DNA of 18,987 nt from Mariniphaga sp. (GTDB lineage Bacteria; Bacteroidota; Bacteroidia; Bacteroidales; Prolixibacteraceae), in contig JABMQB010000554.1 of assembly GCA_013203525.1 (NCBI GenBank), positions 1-18,987 of the forward strand. Direction: 5' to 3'. The notes beneath the pieces are model-generated. The model was not told where the DNA came from. It did not search any database and saw nothing but the letters and a program-made list of their open reading frames with translations. A program made the position numbers and the translations under genes. Shown piece after piece: positions 1 to 9,045 of this stretch. Position 1 is the stretch's first letter; the number at the start of each line of letters is the position of its first letter.

Positions 1-616
1 CATAAATTAATCCTGCGGCACCGTGTTCTTTTGCATTTTTAAATTTATATCTATGATAAGCATATGGAGTCCATTTGCCAAGAGCTGTGTCATTTTTTGA
101 GTAAGGAAGCCCGGTTTCCATTACTACAATTTTTCCATTCATATTCACACCTGAATAATCATCCCAGCCAAGTTCAGGTGCCGAAATCCCAAAACCAACA
201 TAAACTAATTCTCCGGTGATTGCTCCGGATGCTGAGTTGGAACCAGGGAAAAATTCCTCAGGAAATTTTAATTCCTTATCATTTCCGGAACCAATATTTC
301 CATGCCAAATAACTTTTCCGGTTGAAAAAACCTCAGTATAAGCATTATTGAAATACTGAAAATAACTGCCGGTGTTTGCTGGCTTAACACTCCATTCTTC
401 AAATTTGTCGGCTACCCATTGTGCAGCTTCCAAATATTCAGGTGAGCCGGAAAGCCGGCCTTTGTATTTATCAGAACTTAACTCTGTAGCATAATCCAAT
501 AGCTCATGGCTTGAAATAGAGTGAAATGTTTCTTGAATTTTTGTATTGATATTTTCCTGTGAAAATATATATACCGAAACAAATATTCCCGACAGAAATA
601 ATAATATTTTTTTCAT
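1..616 (-). CDS. M28-family-like secreted peptidase, N-terminal part (runs off left edge)
   Basis: The minus-strand reading frame is open from an ATG at 616 to the window edge (205 codons), so the gene is partial. The first ~20 residues (MKKILLFLSGIFVSVYIFSQ) form a Sec signal peptide. The mature start has the pattern LLDYATELSSDKYKGRLSGSPEY followed by AAQWVADKFEEW, typical of the beginning of secreted M28 zinc aminopeptidases, where the pro-region contains 'L.gR..G' and then a helix. From about residue 125 the text ITGELVYVGFGISAPELGWDDYSGVNMNGKIVVMETG looks like the PA (protease-associated) domain that is inserted in many M28 enzymes. The zinc ligands would lie beyond the window, so catalytic competence cannot be judged. 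It is divergent from the GH106 gene. The PA-type segment is clear; the M28 assignment is inference from family architecture. Confidence 0.75.
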   Translation of the reverse strand, partial: MKKILLFLSGIFVSVYIFSQENINTKIQETFHSISSHELLDYATELSSDKYKGRLSGSPEYLEAAQWVADKFEEWSVKPANTGSYFQYFNNAYTEVFSTGKVIWHGNIGSGNDKELKFPEEFFPGSNSASGAITGELVYVGFGISAPELGWDDYSGVNMNGKIVVMETGLPYSKNDTALGKWTPYAYHRYKFKNAKEHGAAGLIY

Positions 617-796
617 AATTATATACCTGAATTAGAGTTTCTAAAAATAGCAATTGAATTGAATTTCGCAGCTTATAAATTCCGCTTCTTTTAATTTTGA
701 TTTAATTGAAAGGTTTATTTTTATAAGTTTTTAGGTAACAAATAAATCTTGTATTTTGTATTCCAACTGCTTCAGAAAAAATACTATGGCATTTAA
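617..796. promoter_or_regulatory. Divergent intergenic region (M28 peptidase / glycosidase operon)
   Basis: This AT-rich spacer of about 180 nt separates two divergent genes and so must hold both promoters. Loose matches to the Bacteroidota TAnnTTTG -7 element can be seen around 711-720 and 752-760, but none has a convincing -33 partner at the expected distance, so no exact promoter is called. Confidence 0.35.
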
Positions 797-836
797 ATGA
801 AAATTAATTTTACACTTTTTTTTAATTATTGGAATT
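797..836 (+). other. Frame-shifted lipoprotein signal of the GH106 gene (T8 tract at 816-823)
   Basis: An ATG at 797 starts a frame that runs through a run of eight T (816-823) and then stops within about 25 codons. If the run were seven T, the frame would read MKINFTLFLIIGILYSC and continue without a break into the GH106 enzyme. That is a textbook lipoprotein signal with Cys at the cleavage site, very like the signal of the next gene (MSNKIYIVFLILSVFYSC). As written, the enzyme frame is closed upstream by TGA at 798-800, and its only usable start is a TTG at 837, inside the lipobox. This is either a one-base sequencing or assembly error in the homopolymer, or a real phase-variable or slippage-dependent off state. 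Confidence 0.75.
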
Positions 837-3608
837 TTGTATTCCTGCCAAAAATCTCAAAATATAGAATGGCCTGAAATTAACCAGGAAACAAAACCCT
901 GGGTACGTTGGTGGTGGATGGGAAGCGCAGTTGACCAGGAGGGATTGACAAGCAATATGGAAGATTTAAAAAGTGCGGGAATTGGTGGAATGGAAATAAC
1001 CGCTATTTATGGAGTAAAAGGCAATGAAGAAAAATTTATAGATTATCTGTCGCTGGAATGGATGGGAATGTTGGATTTCACCCTTAATGAGGCAGAAAGA
1101 CTTGATTTGGGGATCGATATGGCAAATGCTTCGGGATGGCCATTTGGAGGTCCATGGATAAATGAAAACCTGGTCAGTAAAAATGTTTGGTATAAGAAGT
1201 ATGAGTTAAATGAAGGCGAAAAACTTAGTGAACCGGTTGTTTTTATTCAGGAACCATTGGTCAGGGCAGTCGGGCATAGAGTGGATATTTCGGAAGTAAA
1301 ATACCCTGTAAACATTAATACCAATTTAAAAGATTTGGCACTTGACCAGATTAGGTTTGAAAAGCATTTGCCTATTCAGGTTTTAATGGCGTATGAGAAA
1401 AAAGGAGAAGTTCTGGATTTAAGTAATAAGGTTGATTTAAATGGAAGTTTGGATTGGATAGTTCCGCCAGGTAATTGGCAATTGTATGCAGTTTTTCAGG
1501 GCTGGCATGGTAAACAAGTTGAACGTGCAGGCCCGGGAGGTGAGGGAAATGTGATCGATCACTTTTCAGAGGAAGCAATAAAGGAATTTTTAAACCAGTT
1601 TGATGAGGCTACCAAAAAAATAGATGTCTCGCGGATCAGGGCATTTTTTAATGATTCGTATGAAGTAGATGATGCCATGGGAGAATCAAACTGGACACCG
1701 CTGTTTTTAGAGGAATTTCAAAAAGAGAGAGGTTATGATTTATGTAATCATTTGCCGGCATTATTTGGTGATGATACAGAACAGAAAAATAGCCGTGTAA
1801 GAAGTGATTACCGTGAAACTATTTCCGATTTATTATTGGAAAAATTTACAAATACCTGGGCTGATTGGGCAAAAAACAATCAAGCCTTAATTCGGAACCA
1901 GGCTCATGATTCGCCTGCCAATATACTTGATTTATATGCTGCAAGTGGAATCCCGGAGACCGAAGGGACTGATCCGCTTGGGATAAAATTTGCATCGTCG
2001 GCAGGAAATGTAAGCGGTAAAAGGTTAATATCCTGCGAAGCAGCAACCTGGCTTGATGAACATTTTATTTCTAACCTTGCCGACCTTAAACAAAATGTCG
2101 ACCGATATTTTGTAAATGGTGTAAATCATATTGTTTATCATGGCACCCCATATTCTCCGGATGACGCCCAATGGCCCGGCTGGATGTTTTATGCATCTAC
2201 CCATCTGGCACCAACCAATTCGCTTTGGGATGATTTTTCAACTGTTAATAATTATGTTGCTAATTGCCAATCGTTTTTACAAGATTCAAAACCTGCAAAT
2301 GATATTTTGGTTTATTTTCCGATTTATGATTATTGGTCGGAAGAAGGAAGGGAATCAATTCGCCATTTTGAAGAAAATGCCCGGGAAACTCCAGTAAAAG
2401 AAATCGGAGAGTTTTTGTTAAAAAAGGGATATACTTTTGATTTTATTTCTGACAGGCAAATTGCTAATTTGAAAAATAACAGAGATAAGATAATTTCTTC
2501 GGAGGCTTCATATAAAACCATATTGATTCCTGAATGTAAATACATGCCTCTTGAAACTGTTGAAAAATTAATAGAGTTAGCGGAAAATGGAGCTTCAATA
2601 ATATTTCAGAATAAAATACCTCAGGATGTTCCAGGATTATATGATCTTGAAAACCGTCAAAAGTTTTATCAGAATTGGGTGGAATCACTAAAGTTCGAAA
2701 ACAATAAATGCAGAATTGGAAATGGGGAATTATTGGCAGGAGAGGGCTTAGAAGAATTTTTTGTAGAGCTTGGAATAAAACGTGAATTTATGGTTGATTC
2801 AGGGCTGCAGTTTATCCGAAAAAAAAGGGAAGAAGGAATATGTTATTTTGTATGCAACTGGACAGAGAATAAAATAGATGGTTGGGTTAATGTAAATGCA
2901 AATGGAAAAGAAGCAGTGTTATTTGATCCGATGAATAAAAAAGCAGGAAAGGCAAAGATCAAGGTATCGGTAAAAGTTGGATCACAGGTTTATTTACAAC
3001 TTGAAAAAGGAGAAACACGAATTTTACAATTCTATCAAAACAGAGCTGATATCGCTGAATTTCCGGTTTGGGAAGAATCAGGGGAAATTGTATCAATTGA
3101 TGGGGAATGGGAAATAAGTTTTTTAAAAGGAGGCCCGGAATCATTTTCGCCATTTAAAATAAAAGATTTTAAATCGTGGAGTGAAATTGAAGGAATCGAA
3201 GAATTTTCAGGAACTGCCAGCTATAAAACAATATTTAAAAAACCCAATGTGCCAGGTCAAACTTATCTTCTGGAATTAGGAGAGGTTTATGAATCAGCAA
3301 AGGTATATGTTAACGGAGAGCAATTAGCAGTTTTAACCGGTCCTGTTTATCAGGTTGTAATTCCCGATTCATCACTAAAAGAATTTAATACATTGGAAAT
3401 TTTGGTTTCTAATTTAATGGCAAACCGGGTTATTGGAATGGAAAAAAGAGGGGAGCGCTATCAGAAATTCTATAATATTAACTTTTCAGCAAGAAAAAGG
3501 GAAAACCTTGATGAAAATGGAATTTTCACAGCAAAAAAATGGGGGCCATTAAAATCCGGATTAATTGGACCGGTTATTTTTAAATCACTTTCAATAAAAG
3601 ATTTATGA
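837..3608 (+). CDS. GH106-like alpha-L-rhamnosidase lipoprotein (signal peptide frame-shifted)
   Basis: A 923-residue open frame. Residues 21-62 carry the N-terminal block of the GH106 family (PWVRWWWMGSAVDQEGL, then LKSAGIGGMEITAIYG), the start of a large TIM-barrel catalytic domain. Conserved blocks AFFNDSYEVDD (269-279) and SCEAATW (399-405) supply Glu276 and Glu401. These are placed like the two catalytic glutamates reported for GH106 enzymes such as BT0986, an assignment made from memory of the family. A C-terminal galactose-binding-like jelly roll (about 750-920) contains LELGEVYESAKVYVNGE and ends with GLIGPV. The product would remove terminal alpha-L-rhamnose from plant or algal glycans such as rhamnogalacturonan. 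At 923 residues it lies toward the short end for the family. The TTG start at 837 is only formal, because the real ATG is probably 797, in another frame. It overlaps the next gene by 4 nt (ATGA), so the two are translationally coupled. Confidence 0.88.
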   Translation: MYSCQKSQNIEWPEINQETKPWVRWWWMGSAVDQEGLTSNMEDLKSAGIGGMEITAIYGVKGNEEKFIDYLSLEWMGMLDFTLNEAERLDLGIDMANASGWPFGGPWINENLVSKNVWYKKYELNEGEKLSEPVVFIQEPLVRAVGHRVDISEVKYPVNINTNLKDLALDQIRFEKHLPIQVLMAYEKKGEVLDLSNKVDLNGSLDWIVPPGNWQLYAVFQGWHGKQVERAGPGGEGNVIDHFSEEAIKEFLNQFDEATKKIDVSRIRAFFNDSYEVDDAMGESNWTPLFLEEFQKERGYDLCNHLPALFGDDTEQKNSRVRSDYRETISDLLLEKFTNTWADWAKNNQALIRNQAHDSPANILDLYAASGIPETEGTDPLGIKFASSAGNVSGKRLISCEAATWLDEHFISNLADLKQNVDRYFVNGVNHIVYHGTPYSPDDAQWPGWMFYASTHLAPTNSLWDDFSTVNNYVANCQSFLQDSKPANDILVYFPIYDYWSEEGRESIRHFEENARETPVKEIGEFLLKKGYTFDFISDRQIANLKNNRDKIISSEASYKTILIPECKYMPLETVEKLIELAENGASIIFQNKIPQDVPGLYDLENRQKFYQNWVESLKFENNKCRIGNGELLAGEGLEEFFVELGIKREFMVDSGLQFIRKKREEGICYFVCNWTENKIDGWVNVNANGKEAVLFDPMNKKAGKAKIKVSVKVGSQVYLQLEKGETRILQFYQNRADIAEFPVWEESGEIVSIDGEWEISFLKGGPESFSPFKIKDFKSWSEIEGIEEFSGTASYKTIFKKPNVPGQTYLLELGEVYESAKVYVNGEQLAVLTGPVYQVVIPDSSLKEFNTLEILVSNLMANRVIGMEKRGERYQKFYNINFSARKRENLDENGIFTAKKWGPLKSGLIGPVIFKSLSIKDL

Positions 3609-5743
3609 GTAATAAAATATATATCGTTTTTTTAATATTATCTGTTTTTTATTCGTGTCAGGAAAAACCGGCTGATAAAATTGATCGTTTCGACCTTGTT
3701 ACAAGAAACAATCCAATGATTGATGGTTATGACTCATTAGCATCTTTATCGATAGGAAATGGGGAATTTGCTTTTACAACTGACCTGACTGGATTACAAA
3801 CTTTTTATAAAGATTATGAAGCAGGAGTTCCTCTTGGAACCATGTCGAATTGGGGCTGGCATACAAATCCAAATAAAGAAAATTATAAAATTGAAGAAAC
3901 TTGGGAAATGTTTGAGGTTGAAGGCAGGCAGGTTCCATACCGCCATCAGAAGGGTGATAGCCAAAGAGCTCGGGAAGCCAGCAATTATTTCCGCGAAAAT
4001 CCGCATCGTCTTCATTTGGGAATAATTGGCTTGGTTTTATTAAAAGAAAATGGCGAAAGTGCGATTATTTCTGATATCAAAGATGCAAAATACAGCCTGG
4101 ATATGTGGACAGGAAAAATTTTCAGTGAGTTTGTTTTTGACGAGCAACCTGTTAAAGTTGAGGTTTATTGCCATCAGGATATAGATTTAATTTCAGCAAA
4201 AATAGAATCACCTTTAATAGAAACCGGACAGCTTGCTGTTCAATGGGAATTCCCATATGGAATTGCTGAGCATACCCACGGTGGATACGATTTTAATTCA
4301 CCCGAAAAACATCAATCAGTTTTAGAAAATGGCGAAGGGAATAATGTTTTAATTAATAGGAATCTGGATAATGATCGTTATCAGGTGGCAATTAACTGGC
4401 AAGGAAATGGAAAGATTCAAAATACCACCAGGCATCGGTTTATATTAAAGGCTGGCGAAAATGAAAATACGATTTCGTTTAGCTGTTTATTTTCTCTGGA
4501 AATTCAGAAAAAAGAGTTACCTGTTTTTGAGGAAACAAAAACCAATAGCCATGAATTATGGGAAAAATTCTGGCAAAATGGTGGAGCAGTTGATTTTTCA
4601 GAATGTACCGATTTGCGTGCAAAAGAATTAGAACGCCGGGTGGTTTTATCGCAATATCTTACAAAAATTCAAAGTTCCGGATCATTACCACCGGCTGAAA
4701 CCGGATTAACCTATAATAGCTGGTTCGGGAAATTCCATCTTGAAATGCATTGGTGGCATATCGCTCATTTTGCACAATGGCAAAGGCCTGAATATATGTT
4801 AAAACAACTCGATTTTTATAATTCGATTTTTGATGTTGCTTTACAAACTGCAAAAGAACAGGGTTATCAAGGTGTTCGCTGGCCTAAAATGGTGGGAACT
4901 GAAGGCGAGAACAGCCCTTCTTCTGTTGGTTCATATTTGATTTGGCAGCAGCCTCATATTATCTGGTTTGGCGAGCAGCTCTATCGACAAAATTCTTCTG
5001 ATACAATTCTTAATCGTTACAAAGACTTGATATTTTCCACGGCTAATTTTATGGCAGATTATCCGGTAAAAGATTCAATGGGTGTTTACAATCTGGTACC
5101 GCCACTAATCCCGGCTCAGGAACATTGGAATAAATTAACTACACACAATCCTCCATTTGAATTGGCATATTGGTATTGGGGACTTTCAACTGCTCAGAAG
5201 TGGAAAGAACGATTGAACCTGGAATCTGATAATAAATGGGAAGAAATACGTTTAAATCTTGCTACACCTGATATAGCAAGGGGAGTTTATTTAGGAATTC
5301 AGGGTGCGGATGATTCTTATATCAATCCTGAAAAAATGAGGGACCATCCGATGGTTTTGGGAGCCTATGGAATATTACCGGAATGGAATAAAATTGATCC
5401 TGAAATTATGCGGGAAACGATGCATGTTATTGCTGAGCATTGGGATTGGGCTTCAACCTGGGGGTGGGATTATCCAATGGCAGCTATGTCGGCAGCCAGG
5501 TTGGTTGAACCGGAATTAGCACTTGAATTTCTCTTAAAAGATGTTCAAAAAAACACCTACTTGAAAAACGGGCATAATTATCAGGATGAAAGGCTTCGGA
5601 TTTACCTTCCCGGAAATGGAGGATTACTTACTACTGTCGCTATGATGTGTGCCGGTTGGGAAGGATGTATAATAGAAAATCCTGGATTTCCTAACAACGG
5701 AAAGTGGAATGTAAAATGGGAAAACCTAAGTCCGGCTTTTTGA
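3605..5743 (+). CDS. Six-hairpin (alpha/alpha)6-barrel glycosidase-like lipoprotein, family unassigned
   Basis: A 712-residue protein with a clear lipoprotein signal (MSNKIYIVFLILSVFYSC, Cys18), so it is probably anchored in the outer or inner membrane. The N-terminal part (about 25-310) is beta-rich and begins with SLASLSIGNGEFAFTTD, resembling the 'lsiGNG..a' opening of GH65/GH95-type beta-sandwich domains. The C-terminal part (about 330-690) is helical and rich in Trp and His (EMHWWHIAHFAQWQRPEY, GTEGENSPSS, PPFELAYWYWGLS, DWASTWGWDYPM). It ends with YLPGNGGLLTTVAMMCAGWEGC, as in six-hairpin glycosidases. I cannot name a CAZy family. Acidic candidates for catalysis are Glu in VGTEGENS and Asp in TWGWDYPM. 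The overlap with the GH106 gene suggests that both act on the same rhamnose-containing glycan. The stop at 5741 faces the convergent protease gene 46 nt away; no clear terminator is visible between them. Confidence 0.75.
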   Translation: MSNKIYIVFLILSVFYSCQEKPADKIDRFDLVTRNNPMIDGYDSLASLSIGNGEFAFTTDLTGLQTFYKDYEAGVPLGTMSNWGWHTNPNKENYKIEETWEMFEVEGRQVPYRHQKGDSQRAREASNYFRENPHRLHLGIIGLVLLKENGESAIISDIKDAKYSLDMWTGKIFSEFVFDEQPVKVEVYCHQDIDLISAKIESPLIETGQLAVQWEFPYGIAEHTHGGYDFNSPEKHQSVLENGEGNNVLINRNLDNDRYQVAINWQGNGKIQNTTRHRFILKAGENENTISFSCLFSLEIQKKELPVFEETKTNSHELWEKFWQNGGAVDFSECTDLRAKELERRVVLSQYLTKIQSSGSLPPAETGLTYNSWFGKFHLEMHWWHIAHFAQWQRPEYMLKQLDFYNSIFDVALQTAKEQGYQGVRWPKMVGTEGENSPSSVGSYLIWQQPHIIWFGEQLYRQNSSDTILNRYKDLIFSTANFMADYPVKDSMGVYNLVPPLIPAQEHWNKLTTHNPPFELAYWYWGLSTAQKWKERLNLESDNKWEEIRLNLATPDIARGVYLGIQGADDSYINPEKMRDHPMVLGAYGILPEWNKIDPEIMRETMHVIAEHWDWASTWGWDYPMAAMSAARLVEPELALEFLLKDVQKNTYLKNGHNYQDERLRIYLPGNGGLLTTVAMMCAGWEGCIIENPGFPNNGKWNVKWENLSPAF

Positions 5744-5789
5744 AAGTCCTTTTTCTACAGTAAAAAAATTATACCAAATTGAAGTGTAA

Positions 5790-8700
5790 TTACTGTTTAA
5801 GAATTTTCTCTCTGATAACTTGTTTTTCACAAATGACTTCTAAAATATAAATACCGGAATTTAATCCTGATAAATCCAGTGAAGTCCTGTTTTTTTCATG
5901 AATAATCTCTTTTCTATTCAGGTCATAAAGGGAAACAGAAAAATTTTCACCCGAAATAATAGTCAGGATATCGTTTACAGGATTGGGAAAAAATTGTACA
6001 GAGTTTAAATTTACTTCTTTAACTCCGGATGATTTTGAAATAAGAATATAGCTGGTTTTCTTTTTTGTATCACTTCCATATGGATTTTGTGTTGTTAAGG
6101 TAACATTGTAAAGCCCGGGTGTATTATATGATATTTCAGGATTTTGTTCGTTGGAAATATTGGGGCTACCCCTTTCGAATGACCATTTCCATGATGTAGG
6201 ATTATTAATTGAAAGATCGAAAAAAATTATCTTCAATGGAGCATTCCCAGCCTTGATATCAGCTGTAAAGTTTGAAGTTGGTTTCAATCCTAAGAGTCGT
6301 TGCCCGGAGGCATAAAAAACCGGCCATTTGGCACTATTAATTATTGCTGAAGCAGAACCGGTTCCTGATATTTTGTTTTCTGCAAGGCCAATTTTTGCCA
6401 CTACTTCTTCTTCGCTGGTATTTAATGCCGAAAAAGCAATGTAATTATCATTTGTTGAAAAAGAAGGATAACCCAGAATGGAATTAAGATAAATATCTTC
6501 AATTTCGCCATCAATTAAATTAGCTCCAATAATGGCAAATTCATCGTTTTTTTCATCAAAAAAATCAAAGGCAATTATATAAGGAGAGTTTTTAGAGAAT
6601 ACCGGATTTCCAATACTTACATTTTCCCGAAGTGATTCATAGAGTTTGGATATTTTACCGTTTCCAAAAGAATTTTCCTTGTTGTTCCAAATGTTTATAA
6701 ATCCAATATCCCAATAATAAATATCTTCTGATGTATTTGAATTAAGATAATTATAAGCATCATAAATGAGATATTCACCGGTTTGGTCGAATTCAATAAC
6801 ATCGGCATAAAGTACCCCGCCTGAATTGCTGTTATCGTTGCTGGTGGTTGGATTATATAGTATATACTTAGTCCATTGCTGGGAAATAAAATCATAAACA
6901 TAAATAGCTGTATCGATTTCGGTTGAAATACCTGCCAGGCGTTTACCATCTTTCGAAATAGCAACATTATCCCAGAAAGGGTCATCAGAAAGAATTACTT
7001 CGTTAAATGTATTTAGGTCGATAGCTCTTATTTTGTGGTCTTTTGAAACAAATACTGCTACTGTACCATCGTCTGAAATGCTAACTTTTCCTTTCATGTC
7101 GGTGGTGGTAATTGCAGCAAAATCAGTTCCTTCGGCTGATGACTGGTAGAGTGTATTTTCATCCATTTCATTTGTGTCGTAACTGATCAAATACTCTTGT
7201 CCCGGATTTTCCTCGTAATCCTGAGTATAATCAATTTGTTCTTCTTCATAAATCCCTACGGCATCGAAAGCTTCCGATGCTTTTATAGCTTCAGGTGAAT
7301 TGTCTCCAAAAAGATCTTTTGCCGATTGAACGACTGCAATCCGGAGGTCAATAAATTTTGATAATTTATTCAAATATTCTTTTAAGGCCCGGTAATAAAC
7401 CTGCTCTGCTTTGTCTTTTGAAATATTAGTGGCATATAAATAATATGCATAATTTCCAATTCCACTGTTAATATGAACACCTTCGTTATCACGATTTACA
7501 AAATAATCAAGGTCATCCCCATTTACCAATTCCGACATGTGTTTTGGTTGCCAACCGTCAAGAATACTGTTTTTACCATTTGCCGGATTTTGCATGCTAC
7601 GCATAGGCTGGCCATTTAGAGTAATGTCCTCGCCAATAAGCCAGTCATCACGGTCGACCATTGATCCAAAAATATCGGCAAAACTTTCGTTAATGGCTCC
7701 CGATTGTTCATAATATTCAAGTCTGGCAGTTGATGATATAACTCCATGTCCTAATTCATGAGCCGATACATCCAGTGCTCCGGCTAAAGGCTTGGAGTCG
7801 TCTCCACCATTTCCGTAAAAAACAGCTTTTCCATTCCAAAAAGCATTTGACATTGAACTGCCATCATTATTTGCAACATTGACCAGAGAAATAATAGAAC
7901 CTCCTTGCCCGTTAATGGAATTACGGTTAAATGTATTTCTAAAATATTGGTATGTAATAGTAGCATTATAATGAGCTGAAATTGCAGCAGGATGGTTCCA
8001 TTGGTTATCTGTTGAAGTTATAAATGAGTAATCAAGGTTTGTTGTTGATGTAGAATTGGCGTCAAAGGTTTGAATCATTCCTTCGCCAGTGCTTGCATTA
8101 AACATATCTTCCGAAGTATTTACCAAATAGTAAAGATCATTTTCAAGGTAAGTATTGATGTTTTGCAAAATATCGTTTAAATCTAGGGCTGTAGTTGTTA
8201 CAGGGCCATCAGTAAAAGTACTGTTAAATTTGCGGATTATATTTCCGGTTTTGGCATTGATAAAATATTTCCATACTTCAAGAAAATTTGGACGGATTTC
8301 AATTTCATAGGCCAGGTTATAAGATCCCTGTTCATTTTTAAAAATAATCAGATTGCATTCCGGAAATTCATAATTAAGTATTTCTTTTTGTTTTGAAGAT
8401 AGTTGTGTTAATACAGTTTCGTTTTCCAGGTCACTTGTGGCAATTGAAATTATTTTTTTAGTTGTAAAAGCTGGATTGGTATCAATATCCTGATCGATAT
8501 TATGGACGTTTCCTGTAAATCGAATCTTTTCTGAACTAATATGCAATCCCGACTCAGACCCATAAACCGGAATTCCTTTATATTTCTGAACAGAACGGAT
8601 ATGGATCATTCCGAGTTCATCGGTTTGTGTTTCTTTAATTTCAAATGAATGCTGATTATTGGTGTTAATGACAGAATTAACTGATTCCATGAAGGAATTA

Positions 8701-9023
8701 AATGTTTTTTCCGATGAAATATTTTCTATTGGAGCCGACTTTAATCCGGTTCTTTTTATTTCAAAATAAACAGGTCCGTTTTTAGTATTTATAATTTTAT
8801 CAAAATGAAGTTTTGTTTTTTTTATTATTGGGGGCTGAAGCCCCGGATTTATATAAAAAGTATTAGCCGATTTAAGTCCGGCTCTTCCGTTAATATTAAT
8901 TGGGCTGAAATTAATTTTAGTCTGACCGGCAGCATATTTGACCTTAATTTTATTGTTTTGTGCGAAAGCTGGAATATGTATTGCCAGAATTACAGATAGT
9001 ATTAGTAATATTGATTTTTGCAT
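5790..9023 (-). CDS. T9SS-secreted thermolysin-like (M4) metalloprotease with beta-propeller, PKD and sorting domain
   Basis: A 1077-residue protein from the ATG at 9023. A TTG nine bases upstream is in frame, but the ATG gives a cleaner signal peptide, MQKSILLILSVILAIHIPAFAQ. An FTP/PepSY-type propeptide covers about residues 80-270. The M4 domain has zinc motif His422-ELGH-426, Glu446 in GAINESFADIFG, and GVHINSGIGNYA, which matches the thermolysin segment with the catalytic His. All key residues are therefore present. After the M4 C-terminal helices come a WD40/TolB-like repeat region (about 640-880, units such as SISDDGTVAVFVSKDHKIRA), a PKD domain (about 900-985) and a C-terminal T9SS type A sorting domain (VQFFPNPVNDILTI ... 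LNSGIYILEV). The product should be exported by T9SS, matured by loss of the propeptide, and degrade extracellular protein. The gene lies 22 nt downstream of a small lipoprotein gene in the same direction, probably one transcript. Confidence 0.95.
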   Translation of the reverse strand: MQKSILLILSVILAIHIPAFAQNNKIKVKYAAGQTKINFSPININGRAGLKSANTFYINPGLQPPIIKKTKLHFDKIINTKNGPVYFEIKRTGLKSAPIENISSEKTFNSFMESVNSVINTNNQHSFEIKETQTDELGMIHIRSVQKYKGIPVYGSESGLHISSEKIRFTGNVHNIDQDIDTNPAFTTKKIISIATSDLENETVLTQLSSKQKEILNYEFPECNLIIFKNEQGSYNLAYEIEIRPNFLEVWKYFINAKTGNIIRKFNSTFTDGPVTTTALDLNDILQNINTYLENDLYYLVNTSEDMFNASTGEGMIQTFDANSTSTTNLDYSFITSTDNQWNHPAAISAHYNATITYQYFRNTFNRNSINGQGGSIISLVNVANNDGSSMSNAFWNGKAVFYGNGGDDSKPLAGALDVSAHELGHGVISSTARLEYYEQSGAINESFADIFGSMVDRDDWLIGEDITLNGQPMRSMQNPANGKNSILDGWQPKHMSELVNGDDLDYFVNRDNEGVHINSGIGNYAYYLYATNISKDKAEQVYYRALKEYLNKLSKFIDLRIAVVQSAKDLFGDNSPEAIKASEAFDAVGIYEEEQIDYTQDYEENPGQEYLISYDTNEMDENTLYQSSAEGTDFAAITTTDMKGKVSISDDGTVAVFVSKDHKIRAIDLNTFNEVILSDDPFWDNVAISKDGKRLAGISTEIDTAIYVYDFISQQWTKYILYNPTTSNDNSNSGGVLYADVIEFDQTGEYLIYDAYNYLNSNTSEDIYYWDIGFINIWNNKENSFGNGKISKLYESLRENVSIGNPVFSKNSPYIIAFDFFDEKNDEFAIIGANLIDGEIEDIYLNSILGYPSFSTNDNYIAFSALNTSEEEVVAKIGLAENKISGTGSASAIINSAKWPVFYASGQRLLGLKPTSNFTADIKAGNAPLKIIFFDLSINNPTSWKWSFERGSPNISNEQNPEISYNTPGLYNVTLTTQNPYGSDTKKKTSYILISKSSGVKEVNLNSVQFFPNPVNDILTIISGENFSVSLYDLNRKEIIHEKNRTSLDLSGLNSGIYILEVICEKQVIREKILKQ

Positions 9024-9045
9024 AGGTTCCAAGTTATAGTAATAT

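Noticed and set aside
2131..2397. 88-codon plus-strand frame within the GH106 gene
   Set aside because: Alternative-frame shadow of a clear enzyme domain.
5744..5789. Bidirectional terminator between the convergent glycosidase and protease genes
   Set aside because: Runs of T and A are present, but no stem of useful length could be drawn in the 46-nt gap.
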